Source of the DNA: Bradyrhizobium sp. 199
Lineage (GTDB): Bacteria; Pseudomonadota; Alphaproteobacteria; Rhizobiales; Xanthobacteraceae
Assembly (NCBI RefSeq): GCF_023073355.1
Contig: NZ_JADPJI010000005.1
Coordinates: 496,001-560,000 of the forward strand
Direction of reading: 5' to 3'
Length of the DNA stretch: 64,000 nucleotides
Shown: positions 63,579-64,000 of the stretch, in pieces
How the letters are laid out: each line of letters begins with the position of its first letter
Position numbering within the stretch: the first letter of the stretch is position 1
The notes under the pieces: model-generated
Told to the model about the DNA's origin: nothing
The model's input: the letters and a program-made list of their open reading frames with translations, nothing else
Databases searched by the model: none
Translations under genes and position numbers: made by a program

Positions 63579-64000
63579 CTAGATCAGATACTGCTTCGTG
63601 ATGATTTCGCCCAGCCTGGAATTGTCCGTGATGAATTCCTGAATGAATTCATGCACGCCGTGCTGGAAAATGTCGTTCATGTTGCTGTGTTCCAGCCGGT
63701 TCCGGATGCCGCGGGCGTGGCGCTGGGCCGGGCCCTGGCGACCATAGGCGACGCCGATCTGGTCGAGGTTTCGCGTGAGATTGTCGTAGCAGCTCGCAAG
63801 CGAGCGCGGCAGCGTGCTGTTGAGGATCAACAGGTCCGCGACCAGCCACGGTTTGAGCGTCTCGCGATAGACCCAGTGATAGGCCGTCAGCGCCGACACC
63901 GAACGCAGGATCGAGCTCCACTGATAGAAGTCGAGCGGGCCGCCGACATGCTCTTCCTCGGGCAGCAGCACGTGATACTTCACATCGAGGATGCGCGCAG
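63579..64000 (-). CDS. Alpha-E domain protein (Anbu cluster), 3' part
   Basis: The frame runs off the right edge, so only about 139 C-terminal residues are visible. They are helical: RILDVKYHVLLPEEE, FYQWSSILRSVSALTAYHWVYRETLKPW, NSTLPRSLASCYDNLTRNLDQIG, matching the alpha-E domain family. Alpha-E proteins accompany Anbu, transglutaminase-like and circularly permuted ATP-grasp proteins. An ATP-grasp gene is expected further upstream, outside the window. Confidence 0.88.
   Translation of the reverse strand, partial: ARILDVKYHVLLPEEEHVGGPLDFYQWSSILRSVSALTAYHWVYRETLKPWLVADLLILNSTLPRSLASCYDNLTRNLDQIGVAYGRQGPAQRHARGIRNRLEHSNMNDIFQHGVHEFIQEFITDNSRLGEIITKQYLI

Overview
The window is a chromosomal segment of an alphaproteobacterium, most likely Bradyrhizobium or a close relative in the Nitrobacteraceae. 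The signs are high GC, several branched-chain amino-acid type ABC transporters, a cox-type molybdenum hydroxylase cluster, GroESL with a CIRCE operator, and many copies of short palindromic intergenic repeats of the kind common in Bradyrhizobium and Rhodopseudomonas. No IS element, prophage, CRISPR array, tRNA or rRNA gene was found. Taxonomy is inferred from gene style only.

Layout. 1-4 kb: tail of a universal stress protein, two small uncharacterised genes, rpe, an EF-hand protein, a KTSC protein and a P1-family peptidase. 4-7.5 kb: a MASE4-PAS-PAS hybrid histidine kinase divergent from a single-domain response regulator. 7.5-12.6 kb: a complete liv-type ABC importer (livHMGF plus a binding protein). 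13-16.4 kb: pcaB, pcaD and pcaC of the protocatechuate branch of the beta-ketoadipate pathway. 16.5-23.4 kb: coxG, coxS, coxM, coxD, coxE, two XdhC-family genes and a MoeA-like/MobA-like fusion; the catalytic large-subunit gene coxL is absent. 23.6-29.6 kb: small orphan genes, an ArsR/SRPBCC/GFA operon and a TetR/HlyD/ABC/ABC-2 efflux operon, each regulator preceded by a clear palindromic operator.

29.6-42.6 kb: a membrane class III cyclase, PhzF, DUF488 and DUF72 genes, two secreted or anchored small proteins, a GT2-GtrA fusion with a GT39 glycosyltransferase, a FecR/CHASE2-cyclase pair with a 14-bp tandem repeat between them, a DUF2778 protein and an SDR. 42.6-50.5 kb: an RpiR regulator with the SDR, divergent from a second branched-chain-type ABC importer. 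That importer operon ends with an unusual ABC ATPase-like protein lacking the signature motif and with an aldehyde dehydrogenase; it looks like an uptake-and-oxidation module for an unknown substrate. 50.5-57.8 kb: a caspase-like protein, GST and isochorismatase-family genes divergent from a LysR regulator, a short SPFH-like gene remnant, groESL with CIRCE and a sigma-32-like promoter, usg and a cupin. 57.9-64 kb: a CNT nucleoside transporter, an MFS exporter, an SDR and, at the right edge, the start of an Anbu proteasome-like / transglutaminase-like / alpha-E cluster that continues outside the window.

Most promising for a second look: the cox cluster without coxL, the signature-less ABC ATPase in the RpiR-linked importer, the Anbu cluster, the orphan terminator and 18-bp palindrome upstream of the FecR gene, and the 14-bp tandem repeat.
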